A stretch of DNA of 64,000 nt from Phytohabitans sp036906915 (GTDB lineage: Bacteria > Actinomycetota > Actinomycetes > Mycobacteriales > Micromonosporaceae). The notes under the pieces are model-generated. The model had not been told where the DNA came from, made no database searches, and saw only the letters and a list, made by a program, of their open reading frames with translations. Location: assembly GCF_036906915.1 (NCBI RefSeq), contig NZ_JBAKHX010000014.1, positions 1 to 64,000 of the forward strand, written 5' to 3'. A program made the position numbers and the translations under genes. Below, piece by piece: positions 57,422 to 64,000 of the stretch; positions within the stretch are counted from its first letter, which is position 1; every line of letters begins with the position of its first letter.

Positions 57422-57687
57422 GGGCTGCCGCGGCGTCCGTCGCGGCACAGACCGCTGCTCCCGCAGCCGCACCCTCCGCGATTCACGATCAATCCCGGGC
57501 GATGCCCGGGCTGCCTGGTATCGGCGGCCATTCCCGCCGCGCCCTCTCCGTGATCAGGGCGTCCCTCAAGTCGTTAGCGCGACCTGGGGGGCGCCCTGAT
57601 CTTTTATGGCGGGGGTGGGGTGTGGGGACGCGGAGGGTGAGGCTGCGGGAGCAGCGGCATTGAGCACAACGGGCGTCGCGGCAGCTC
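57422..57687. repeat. 266-bp long imperfect inverted repeat
   Basis: The left arm 57422-57480 and right arm 57629-57687 are imperfect complements over about 59 bp. The inner 29 bp (57452-57480 against 57629-57657; begins CCGCTGCTCCCGCAGCC) match at 28 of 29 positions. Inside sit a perfect hairpin, CCCGGGC-GAT-GCCCGGG (57494-57510), and a terminator hairpin at the centre. It lies between inverted palindromic copies 7 and 8. It may be a structured RNA or a MITE-like mobile remnant. Confidence 0.7.
57552..57607 (+). terminator. Rho-independent-type terminator inside the long inverted repeat
   Basis: GATCAGGGCG (57552-57561) pairs with CGCCCTGATC (57592-57601), with GTCG/CGAC pairing in the loop, followed by TTTTAT. 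The T-tract is on the plus strand only. It is >400 bp from the Spo0M stop, so it probably ends a separate short transcript. Confidence 0.75.
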
Positions 57688-57778
57688 GAAATCCATGAAT
57701 CTGACAGCCACTTCCTGCTCTCGTCTAGATCTACGCCCTGTCGACGCGGCCCTGCGGGGCGATGGCGGCGTCTCGCCC

Positions 57779-57863
57779 GCCGATCAAGGGCAATCACATC
57801 GATCAAGGGCAAATGCACGCGGAAAAGAGATCCAACCACGTGCGTTCGCCCTTGATCGGCGGG
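57779..57863 (-). repeat. Palindromic element, copy 8 (reverse)
   Basis: Short arm CGATCAAGGGCAATCACAT first, then the palindrome; the arms carry one variant each (AAATGCACGCGG versus GAACGCACGTGG). It ends 9 bp before the stop codon of the GH51 gene, the closest placement in the window. Confidence 0.85.
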
Positions 57864-57871
57864 CCCCCGAA

Positions 57872-60800
57872 CTACTGGGACAGGCGGATGAAGGTTACGG
57901 ACTGGGCTGGGAAGTCGTACTCGAACGAACTGCCCAGGCCGCCCTGGCGGAACGTCACCGGTACCGCCTTCGTCGGCTCGTGCAGGGTGTTCATGTCGGA
58001 CGGGGATGACGCCGTGTACGACGTCACCTTGGCCGTCGAGCCAACGGTCGCACCGTCGAGGCGCACCGCGGTGCGGGCGGCGGTGTCGCGGGCGTTGACC
58101 ACCTTGAGCACCGTGTCACCGTTGTCGTCGCGGGTGACCACCTGGTAGAGCGGCTCGACGGTGCCGAGGTTGTCGTACACGTCGTTGACCTTCACGCCGT
58201 CGAGGTACGTCGTGATGGCCCGCCCGTTCACCGTGATCTTGATCTGGTAGGTGCGGCCGGTCTCGATGGTGTTTCCGCTCGTGCCGATGGTCGCCTTGGC
58301 GCCGCCGGTGGCCTTCTCGACGGCGGATGTCGTGTTGCCCCAGCCGCCGAGGTTCCACCAGTAGTAGTTGCCGGTGTCCTTGACGCCGAACATCACCAGG
58401 AAGCCCTCGGCCCCGCCGGTCTTGCGGGCGGTCAGCTCCAGCGTGTAGTTCGACCAGTCGACGCTGCCGGCGGTCGAGCGCGCGTCGGTGGCGCCGGACG
58501 ACTGGGCGTACGCGCCGTCCTGGACGGCCCAGGTGCCGGTCTGCGGAGACCAGGCGCCGGCACCGGCCGAGAAGTCGTCGGCGAACAGCGTCGTACCGTC
58601 AGCCGCCGTCACCCTCACGTCGTCGTACACCGCCTGCGTGTTCCAGGTGGCGAGACCGACGGAGCCGGCGATGTCGGCTGGCGCGGGCGGTCCGTTCGGG
58701 CCGGGCGTGTACGCGCTGGGCAGCACCGAGCCGCCCGCGTTCTCGGAGAACATCTTCTGCACGTAGTAGCTCGTCGAGCCGTACAGCTGGTCGCCCGAGA
58801 ACCAGATCAGGTCGGGTGACCACTGCACGTGGTCCACATTGGCCAGTAGCGGCGCGTACGAGGCCAGCTCGACCACGTCGGAGTTGCGCTCCAGCCCCGT
58901 GATGAACGACGCCTCGGAGAGCGCGTTGTAGAAGGTGTTGCCGCGCGAGGCGTACTCGCCGACGAACACCTTCGGCCCGTTGCGGTCGTAGCTGTCGTAG
59001 CGGCGGTTGTTGGCGAGGAACCACTCGGGGCTGTTGTAGTAGTGCTCGTCGACCATGTCCGCGTTCTGCTCGCGGGCGAACTCCCAGCCGCGGTCGAAGA
59101 TGGCACCGGCGGACGTCTGCCCGCTGTTAGTGATGATCTTGATGTCCGGGTACGCAGCTTCGATTGCCCGCGCGAAGTGGGGGTAGTTGCGGTAGAACTC
59201 GGGGTAGATCTCCTCGTTGCCGAGCCCGATGTACTCCAGCCCGAACGGCTTCGGGTGACCCATGGCCGCCCGCACCGCGCCCCACTCGGTGTCGACGCCA
59301 CCGTTGGCGAATTCGATGAGGTCCAATGTGTCCTGTACCCAGGGACCGAGCTGGTCCTCTGCGAGCGGCCGGTTCTCGTTGCAGCCGTTGACGCCGACCG
59401 AGACGACGGGCAGCGCCTCGGCGCCGATGTCCTCGGCGAACTGGAAGTACTCGAAGTACCCGATGCCGTACGTCTGGTTGTAGCCCCAGAAGTTGAAGTT
59501 GGTCGGGCGCTGCTCGACCGGCCCGACGGTCTCCTTCCAGCGGTAGATGCGCCGCCGGTCCGGGAAGGGCGCGTAGTTGCCCACGTTGGTGACGCAGCCG
59601 CCGGGGAAGCGCAGGAACTTCGGCTGGAGCGCGGCGATCGACTGCGCGAGGTCCTTGCGCATGCCGTTCTTGCGACCCTTGTAGGTGTCCTTGGGGAACA
59701 GCGACACCATGTCGAGCCGGATCGTGCCCGCGGAGCCCGCCGTCACCACGAGCCGGCCGGTGCTGGTGCTGCCGGTGGCGCTGATCCGGGCGGTGTACTT
59801 CGTCCAGGTGTCGGAGGCGACCGTCACCTGAGCTTGACCGTACACAGTGGAGCCGCTCTCCACCGTCACGGTCAGCGGCGTGCCGGTGGGTGACGTGGTG
59901 CGGGCCCACACCGAGAAGTCGTACGCCGCGCCCTCGCGGACCACGACGCCGGCGTTGAAGCCGGTGTTGCTGATGCCGACGCCAGCGCCGCTCGACTCCA
60001 GCACGAGATGGTTGAGGTTCTTGTCGTTGAGCGGTTCGGCGCTGGCGACCGTGACGGTGCCGGTGGCGCCGCGCTCCACCTTGGACCACGCGGTGAGGCC
60101 GGTGAAGCTGCTGTTGTCGACGCTGTTGAACTCGAAGGACCGGTTGCGGACCAGCTCGGCGTAGAGACCGCCGTCGGCCGCGTAGTTGATGTCTTCGTAG
60201 AAGATGCCGTAGAGGCGGTCGCTCATGGGCTTGCCGGTCGCGTCGCCGTCCGCGGTCAGCTCGCCGCCGATCGCGTACGGTCGCACCACGAACTTGCTCC
60301 CGGTGGCGGCGACCGTCAGCTGGCCGTCGGTCACCGTCAGGTACCCGCCGGGGGCGGAGATGCGGATCTTGCCGCCGCCCGCGTCGACCAGCTTGAAGCG
60401 GTCGCTGCCAGCGCGCGGGTTGTCGGCGAGCGCTACCCGCCCGTTGGTTCGGACGGTGAGGCGGTCACCGGAGGCGACCTCGGTGAGCGTGACGGTGCCG
60501 TCGCCGGTGTCGGCCGCGCGCACCACGAGCTGGGTGGCGGCGCGCTTGTCGGAGGCGGTCACCGCGCCGGTCGCGGCCACATCGAAGTACGTAACCGGAA
60601 TTCGGGTCGTTCGCCGTTGTGGGTCACCACGGCTCCCAGCGGGATCCGAAGGTGACCCGCCGGAACTCTCCAGCGCGAACGGGCTGTCCGGAACGACGGG
60701 CTGCCCGTCGGGCGCGAGGATCGCGACGTAGTCGAAGTCGGCGACCAGCGTCGTGCCGTCCTGCGCCGACAGCGCGTAGACGCCGACCTTCTTGATGTCG

Positions 60801-61375
60801 AGCGCGGAGGTGACCTGCGCGGCCTGCACCCACGCCGCACCGTCCCAGTAGGACGTGGTGAAGACGTCGCCGGCCCGGGCCACCTTGAGGGTCTCGCCGG
60901 TCGAGCCGGGCCGCGCGGCGAAGGTGGAGGAGAAGGCCGCGTTGACCTCCAGCGCGTTTTCGATGACCGGGCCGCCCCCGAAGCTGACGTTGGTGAGGCC
61001 GGCGCGCAGGTAGTTGTCGGTGTCCTGCCAGGCAAGGATGCCGGCGCCCTGGAAGTCGAGCGACACGGGTGCCTCGAAGGACGCCACGATCTGGAAGTCG
61101 CCGGCAGGCAGGTCCTGGAGGAAGAGGTTACGGGCGTTGTTGGTCGACTGGTGGGTGTCGCCGGTGAGGGAGTTGATGCGCAGGTACCCGGGGCGCTCGG
61201 TCAGCGACCACCGGGTCGGGTCGTTGTTCAGCACCTCCCAGTCCGCGCCGAGGGACGTGCCGTCGAAGGTGTCCACGGTGGCGCCGGCGGGGAGTTCGGG
61301 GTCGGCCGCGTACGCCGGTGCGGGCGCGGCGATGACGAGTGTGAACGCTACCAAGGCGGCGAGCGGTCTGGTCAC
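57872..61375 (-). CDS. Secreted GH51 alpha-L-arabinofuranosidase
   Basis: A 1167-residue secreted enzyme releasing arabinofuranose from plant arabinoxylan or arabinan. A signal peptide (about residues 1-26, ending APAPAYA) precedes a LamG/concanavalin-like domain (~30-200) and a carbohydrate-binding-like region with VTVESGSTVYGQAQ. The GH51 barrel follows: PKFLRFPGGCVTNVGNY, acid/base Glu721 in GLGNEEIYPEF, nucleophile Glu807 in VFVGEYAS, and a second LamG-like domain near 960-1090. GTG 61375 has GAAAGGACGCGTC as ribosome-binding site. It follows two sugar permease genes and their ATPase, so arabinose or galactofuranose uptake is implied. Confidence 0.92.
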   Translation of the reverse strand: MTRPLAALVAFTLVIAAPAPAYAADPELPAGATVDTFDGTSLGADWEVLNNDPTRWSLTERPGYLRINSLTGDTHQSTNNARNLFLQDLPAGDFQIVASFEAPVSLDFQGAGILAWQDTDNYLRAGLTNVSFGGGPVIENALEVNAAFSSTFAARPGSTGETLKVARAGDVFTTSYWDGAAWVQAAQVTSALDIKKVGVYALSAQDGTTLVADFDYVAILAPDGQPVVPDSPFALESSGGSPSDPAGSRGDPQRRTTRIPVTYFDVAATGAVTASDKRAATQLVVRAADTGDGTVTLTEVASGDRLTVRTNGRVALADNPRAGSDRFKLVDAGGGKIRISAPGGYLTVTDGQLTVAATGSKFVVRPYAIGGELTADGDATGKPMSDRLYGIFYEDINYAADGGLYAELVRNRSFEFNSVDNSSFTGLTAWSKVERGATGTVTVASAEPLNDKNLNHLVLESSGAGVGISNTGFNAGVVVREGAAYDFSVWARTTSPTGTPLTVTVESGSTVYGQAQVTVASDTWTKYTARISATGSTSTGRLVVTAGSAGTIRLDMVSLFPKDTYKGRKNGMRKDLAQSIAALQPKFLRFPGGCVTNVGNYAPFPDRRRIYRWKETVGPVEQRPTNFNFWGYNQTYGIGYFEYFQFAEDIGAEALPVVSVGVNGCNENRPLAEDQLGPWVQDTLDLIEFANGGVDTEWGAVRAAMGHPKPFGLEYIGLGNEEIYPEFYRNYPHFARAIEAAYPDIKIITNSGQTSAGAIFDRGWEFAREQNADMVDEHYYNSPEWFLANNRRYDSYDRNGPKVFVGEYASRGNTFYNALSEASFITGLERNSDVVELASYAPLLANVDHVQWSPDLIWFSGDQLYGSTSYYVQKMFSENAGGSVLPSAYTPGPNGPPAPADIAGSVGLATWNTQAVYDDVRVTAADGTTLFADDFSAGAGAWSPQTGTWAVQDGAYAQSSGATDARSTAGSVDWSNYTLELTARKTGGAEGFLVMFGVKDTGNYYWWNLGGWGNTTSAVEKATGGAKATIGTSGNTIETGRTYQIKITVNGRAITTYLDGVKVNDVYDNLGTVEPLYQVVTRDDNGDTVLKVVNARDTAARTAVRLDGATVGSTAKVTSYTASSPSDMNTLHEPTKAVPVTFRQGGLGSSFEYDFPAQSVTFIRLSQ

Positions 61376-61390
61376 GACGCGTCCTTTCGA

Positions 61391-61436
61391 CCGGTCTCGC
61401 GCCTGCCGAACCGTATTTCGACAGGCGTGAGACCGG
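61391..61436 (-). terminator. Hairpin between the permease and GH51 genes
   Basis: CCGGTCTCGCGCCTG (61391-61405) pairs with CAGGCGTGAGACCGG (61422-61436), 14 of 15 plus one G-T, with a 16-nt loop. It lies between the permease stop and the GH51 ribosome-binding site; it can attenuate transcription or protect the transporter mRNA, and no T-tract follows. Confidence 0.65.
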
Positions 61437-61448
61437 CGGGGTGAAGGG

Positions 61449-62435
61449 TCAGCGCTTTCTTGCGGTGATGACGCGTTGGAGCAGGATGAAGACGAAGAGC
61501 AAGGCGCCAATGACGATCTTGGTCCACCAGCTGCTCAGGCGGCCGTCGAAGGTGATCAGCGTTTGGATCACGCCGAGGACGAGGACGCCCAGCAGGGTGC
61601 CGAGCACGTACCCCGAGCCGCCGGTCAGCAGGGTGCCACCGATGACGACCGCGGCGATCGCGTCGAGCTCCATGCCCACCGCGTGCAGGCCGTACCCGGA
61701 GAGCATGTAGAAGCTGAGCAGCACGCCGCCGAGGGCTGAGCAAAAGCCGCTGATCGTGTAGACGGCGATCTTGGTGCGCGCGACCGGAAGGCCCATCAGC
61801 AGCGCCGACCGCGGGTTGCCGCCGATCGCGTACGTGTTGCGCCCGAGCCGCGTGTATGCGAGCACGAACGCGGCGATCAGCACCACGACGATCGCGATGA
61901 CCACGCTCGGCGAGACGAAGTACTCACCGAACCGGATGCGCGACTGCGCCATCGACACCCAGAACGGGTCGTCGATCGGGATCGACGAGGTGCCGATCGT
62001 GTAGCAGAGCCCGCGGGCGAGGAACATCCCGGCGAGCGTGACGATGAACGGCTGGATGTCGAAGTAGTGGATGATGCAGCCCATGCCGAACCCGAGCGCC
62101 GAACCGACGAGCAGCACGAGCGGCAGCACCACGAACGCTGGCCAGCCGCGCTCTTCCAGCAGCGACGCGGAGAGCATGGTGGTGAGCGCCACCACCGAGC
62201 CGACCGACAGGTCGATCCCGCCGGTCAGGATCACGAACGTCATGCCCACCGCGACGACGAGCAGGAACCCGTTGTCGATGAAGACGTTGAGCACCACCTG
62301 CGCGTCGCCGAACGCCTCGTAGTTCCCCGCGCCGACGCCGTACATGAGGGCCAGCAGGCTGAACGTCGCCAGCACCGGCAGGTACTTCTGGTTGGGCCAG
62401 GAGATCCGGGACCGCACCTCGGAGAGCGTGCTCAT
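61449..62435 (-). CDS. Sugar ABC transporter permease (YjfF/RbsC type)
   Basis: A 328-residue inner-membrane permease of the RbsC/YjfF family with about nine helices. The hallmark FVILTGGIDLSVGSVVALT and VVIGGTLLTGGSGYVLGTLLG are present, and the C-terminus ends in a short basic tail (VITARKR). It resembles YjfF, one of the two permeases of the galactofuranose importer YtfQRT-YjfF, whose relatives import arabinose too. ATG 62435 overlaps the stop of the second permease (ATGA). It precedes the GH51 gene. Confidence 0.88.
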   Translation of the reverse strand: MSTLSEVRSRISWPNQKYLPVLATFSLLALMYGVGAGNYEAFGDAQVVLNVFIDNGFLLVVAVGMTFVILTGGIDLSVGSVVALTTMLSASLLEERGWPAFVVLPLVLLVGSALGFGMGCIIHYFDIQPFIVTLAGMFLARGLCYTIGTSSIPIDDPFWVSMAQSRIRFGEYFVSPSVVIAIVVVLIAAFVLAYTRLGRNTYAIGGNPRSALLMGLPVARTKIAVYTISGFCSALGGVLLSFYMLSGYGLHAVGMELDAIAAVVIGGTLLTGGSGYVLGTLLGVLVLGVIQTLITFDGRLSSWWTKIVIGALLFVFILLQRVITARKR

Positions 62436-63499
62436 GCCGGCACCTCCACCTTCGTCGGTGCGTCCGGGGTCGGCGCGGGGGTTGTCGGCGGTCGTTGACG
62501 TCGGCTCTTGAAGACCTTCTCGCGGAAGGACGGCGACTGGACGAGGCAGACGACCGTGACCACGAGCGCCTTGACCAGCAGCGTGGTCTCGGGCGGTACG
62601 CCGATCGTGTAGATGGTCGTGGTGAGCGTCTGGATGATCAGGGCGCCGATGACGGTGCCGCCGATCGAGAACCGGCCGCCGGTCAGCAGCGTGCCACCGA
62701 TGACCACCGCGAGGATCGCGTCCAGCTCGTACCAGAGGCCGGCGTAGTTGCCGTCGGCACTGGATACGTTCGAGCTGATCATCAGGCCGGCGATGCCGGC
62801 ACAGAGGGCGGCGAACATGTACGCCATCAGCTTGATCCGCCGCGACCGGATGCCGGCGAGGCGGCTGGCCTCGGCGTTGCCGCCGACCGACTCGACGAGC
62901 ATGCCGAGCGCGGTGCGCCTGGTCAGCAGCACCGCGATCACGGTCACGACCGCCGCGATGAGCACCGGGACCGGGAACGTGAGCAGGTATCCGGCGCCGA
63001 TCACCTTGTACGGCGAGCTGTTGATCGTGATGATCTGCCCGCCCGTGATGAGCTGGGCGAGGCCGCGACCGGCGACCATCAGGATGAGCGTCGCGATGAT
63101 CGGCTGGATGCCGATGCCGGCCACGAGGAACCCGTTCCATACGCCCAGCAGCAGTGCGAGGCCGAGCGCGAGGCCGATGGCCACGAGCACGCCGCCGACG
63201 CTGTTCTGGTCGCCCTGTTCGCTGATCCGCCAGCAGGCGAGGGCGCCGCAGATCGCGACCACCGAGCCCACCGACAGGTCGATGCCGCCGGTGGCGATCA
63301 CCAGCGTCATGCCCAGAGCCACCAGGATCAGCGGCGCGCCGAAGCGGAGAATGTCGATCACGCTGCCGTACAGGTGGTCGTCGCGCACCTCGACCTTGAA
63401 GAAGTTCGGCGTGAAGATCAGGTTGCTCAGCAGGAGGACGACCAAGAGGACGACCGGCCAGAACAGCCGGTGCTTGGAGAGCCTGGTGATGGTGGTCAT
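62432..63499 (-). CDS. Sugar ABC transporter permease (YtfT/RbsC type)
   Basis: A 355-residue permease paralogous to the one downstream: LVIATGGIDLSVGSVVAICGA, AVVIGGTLLTGGRFSIGGTVIGA and ~9 helices. It has a Pro/Thr-rich cytoplasmic tail of ~20 residues, which is not conserved. It resembles YtfT. ATG 63499 overlaps the ATPase stop by 4 nt. The order ATPase - permease - permease - glycosidase is a classical sugar utilisation operon; a periplasmic binding protein is expected upstream of the window's end. Confidence 0.88.
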   Translation of the reverse strand: MTTITRLSKHRLFWPVVLLVVLLLSNLIFTPNFFKVEVRDDHLYGSVIDILRFGAPLILVALGMTLVIATGGIDLSVGSVVAICGALACWRISEQGDQNSVGGVLVAIGLALGLALLLGVWNGFLVAGIGIQPIIATLILMVAGRGLAQLITGGQIITINSSPYKVIGAGYLLTFPVPVLIAAVVTVIAVLLTRRTALGMLVESVGGNAEASRLAGIRSRRIKLMAYMFAALCAGIAGLMISSNVSSADGNYAGLWYELDAILAVVIGGTLLTGGRFSIGGTVIGALIIQTLTTTIYTIGVPPETTLLVKALVVTVVCLVQSPSFREKVFKSRRQRPPTTPAPTPDAPTKVEVPA

Positions 63500-64000
63500 G
63501 CGACGCCTCCCGCAGCCGACACGGTCATGCCCCCGCCTCCACTCGCGATGGTCTCCATGATGCGGTCGGCGTCCACCTCGTCGTCGTTCGCCATCTCGGC
63601 GATGAGGTGCCGGTCGCGCAGTACTGCGATCTTGTGGCTGAGCCGGAGCACCTCTTCCAGCTCCGCCGAGACGAAGAGCACCGCCATCCCACCGTCGGAC
63701 AGCGCGGCGACGAGGCGCTGGATCTCGGTCTTGGCGCCGATGTCGATGCCGCGGGTGGGCTCGTCGAGGATCAGCAGCCGCGGTTCGGTGATCAGCCAGC
63801 GGGCCAGCAGTACCTTCTGCTGGTTGCCGCCGGAGAGGTTGCGCACCTCGGCCTCGGGATTGGCGGGCCTGATGTCGAGCGCCTTGATGTACTTGTCGAC
63901 GAACTCGTCCTGACGACGCCGGGGGATCGGCCGCGTCCAACCGCGTACCGCCTGCATGGCGAGGATGATGTTTTCGCGGACGGTGAGCTCTTCGATGAGG
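63496..64000 (-). CDS. Sugar ABC transporter ATP-binding protein (5' end outside window)
   Basis: The C-terminal ~167 residues of a two-domain sugar ABC ATPase (RbsA/YtfR/XylG type). The visible part has IEELTVRENIILAMQ, the ABC signature LSGGNQQKVLLARWL, Walker B LLILDEPTRGID, the switch His-region VSAELEEVLRLSHKIAVLRD, and a Gly-rich end. The remaining N-terminal domain lies beyond base 64000. Its stop overlaps the first permease by 4 nt. Confidence 0.9.
   Translation of the reverse strand, partial: LIEELTVRENIILAMQAVRGWTRPIPRRRQDEFVDKYIKALDIRPANPEAEVRNLSGGNQQKVLLARWLITEPRLLILDEPTRGIDIGAKTEIQRLVAALSDGGMAVLFVSAELEEVLRLSHKIAVLRDRHLIAEMANDDEVDADRIMETIASGGGGMTVSAAGGVA

Noticed and set aside
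15632..57863. Could the palindromic elements be a CRISPR array?
   Set aside because: The copies are dispersed over 42 kb in both orientations, without regular spacers or cas genes.

Overview
The window is a contiguous piece of a high-GC actinobacterial chromosome. The backbone order is infB, DUF503, rbfA, DHH phosphoesterase, MATE transporter, truB, ribF, rpsO, pnp, pepR, dapB, thyX, dapA, rnj, ftsK, rimO, pgsA, cinA, clgR, pspA, pspM, nei2, lhr. Together with F420-type oxidoreductase and Spo0M genes and very high third-position GC, this fits a filamentous actinomycete, most likely Micromonosporaceae. The family is inferred from gene content and order, not from an rRNA sequence. No rRNA, tRNA or CRISPR array was recognised.

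Layout. 1-15.6 kb holds translation and RNA-processing genes (infB to pepR), interrupted by a minus-strand NACHT-LRR NTPase between truB and ribF. 15.7-23.1 kb holds an acetylxylan-esterase-like gene, dapB, a debranching-type glycosidase, a GNAT enzyme, and a divergent DNA-maintenance pair (Prim-Pol and AlkX/YcaQ) sharing a 59-bp promoter region. 23.1-26.5 kb is thyX-dapA-rnj. 26.5-34.6 kb looks accessory: a DUF6232-like gene and an XRE/DUF5753 regulator with two DUF397 partners, a secreted streptogrisin-like protease, and a YbjN - Hsp90-like - TPR/YbjN operon. 34.7-43.4 kb returns to backbone: ftsK, a Cys-rich regulator with a DUF3291 gene, rimO-pgsA-cinA, and the ClgR-PspA-PspM envelope-stress module. 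43.6-57.1 kb has a decayed gene, nei2, a trypsin, GNAT, SAM hydrolase, LLM oxidoreductase, the giant helicase lhr, two tandem CNNM/CBS proteins and Spo0M. 57.9-64 kb is a minus-strand sugar operon: an ABC ATPase (cut by the window edge), two permeases and a secreted GH51 arabinofuranosidase.

Sequence-level patterns. (1) Eight copies of an ~84-bp palindromic element (GATCAAGGGC arms, conserved GATCTC loop) lie in intergenic gaps. Seven of eight sit just downstream of a stop codon with the palindrome facing the gene end. Three gaps hold an inverted pair, and the two large ones also hold dense secondary structure. (2) More than a dozen genes have a TANNNT-like -10 box 6-8 nt before the start and no Shine-Dalgarno, so they are probably leaderless. 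(3) alkX and lhr share a TGTCGTAC-N8-(-10) promoter resembling the actinobacterial RecA-independent DNA-damage (PafBC) promoter. (4) A ~100-bp leader module is repeated before two start codons that open identically, with a partial third copy near the NACHT gene. (5) Several convergent genes overlap at their 3' ends.

How the genes work together. The first 15 kb serves translation and RNA turnover (IF2, RbfA, TruB, S15, PNPase, RNase J, NrnA-like nuclease). dapA and dapB are two steps of diaminopimelate/lysine synthesis. AlkX, Nei2, Lhr and Prim-Pol form a dispersed DNA-repair set. ClgR, PspA and PspM respond to envelope stress. The last operon would release arabinose (or related furanose) from plant polymers outside the cell and import it.
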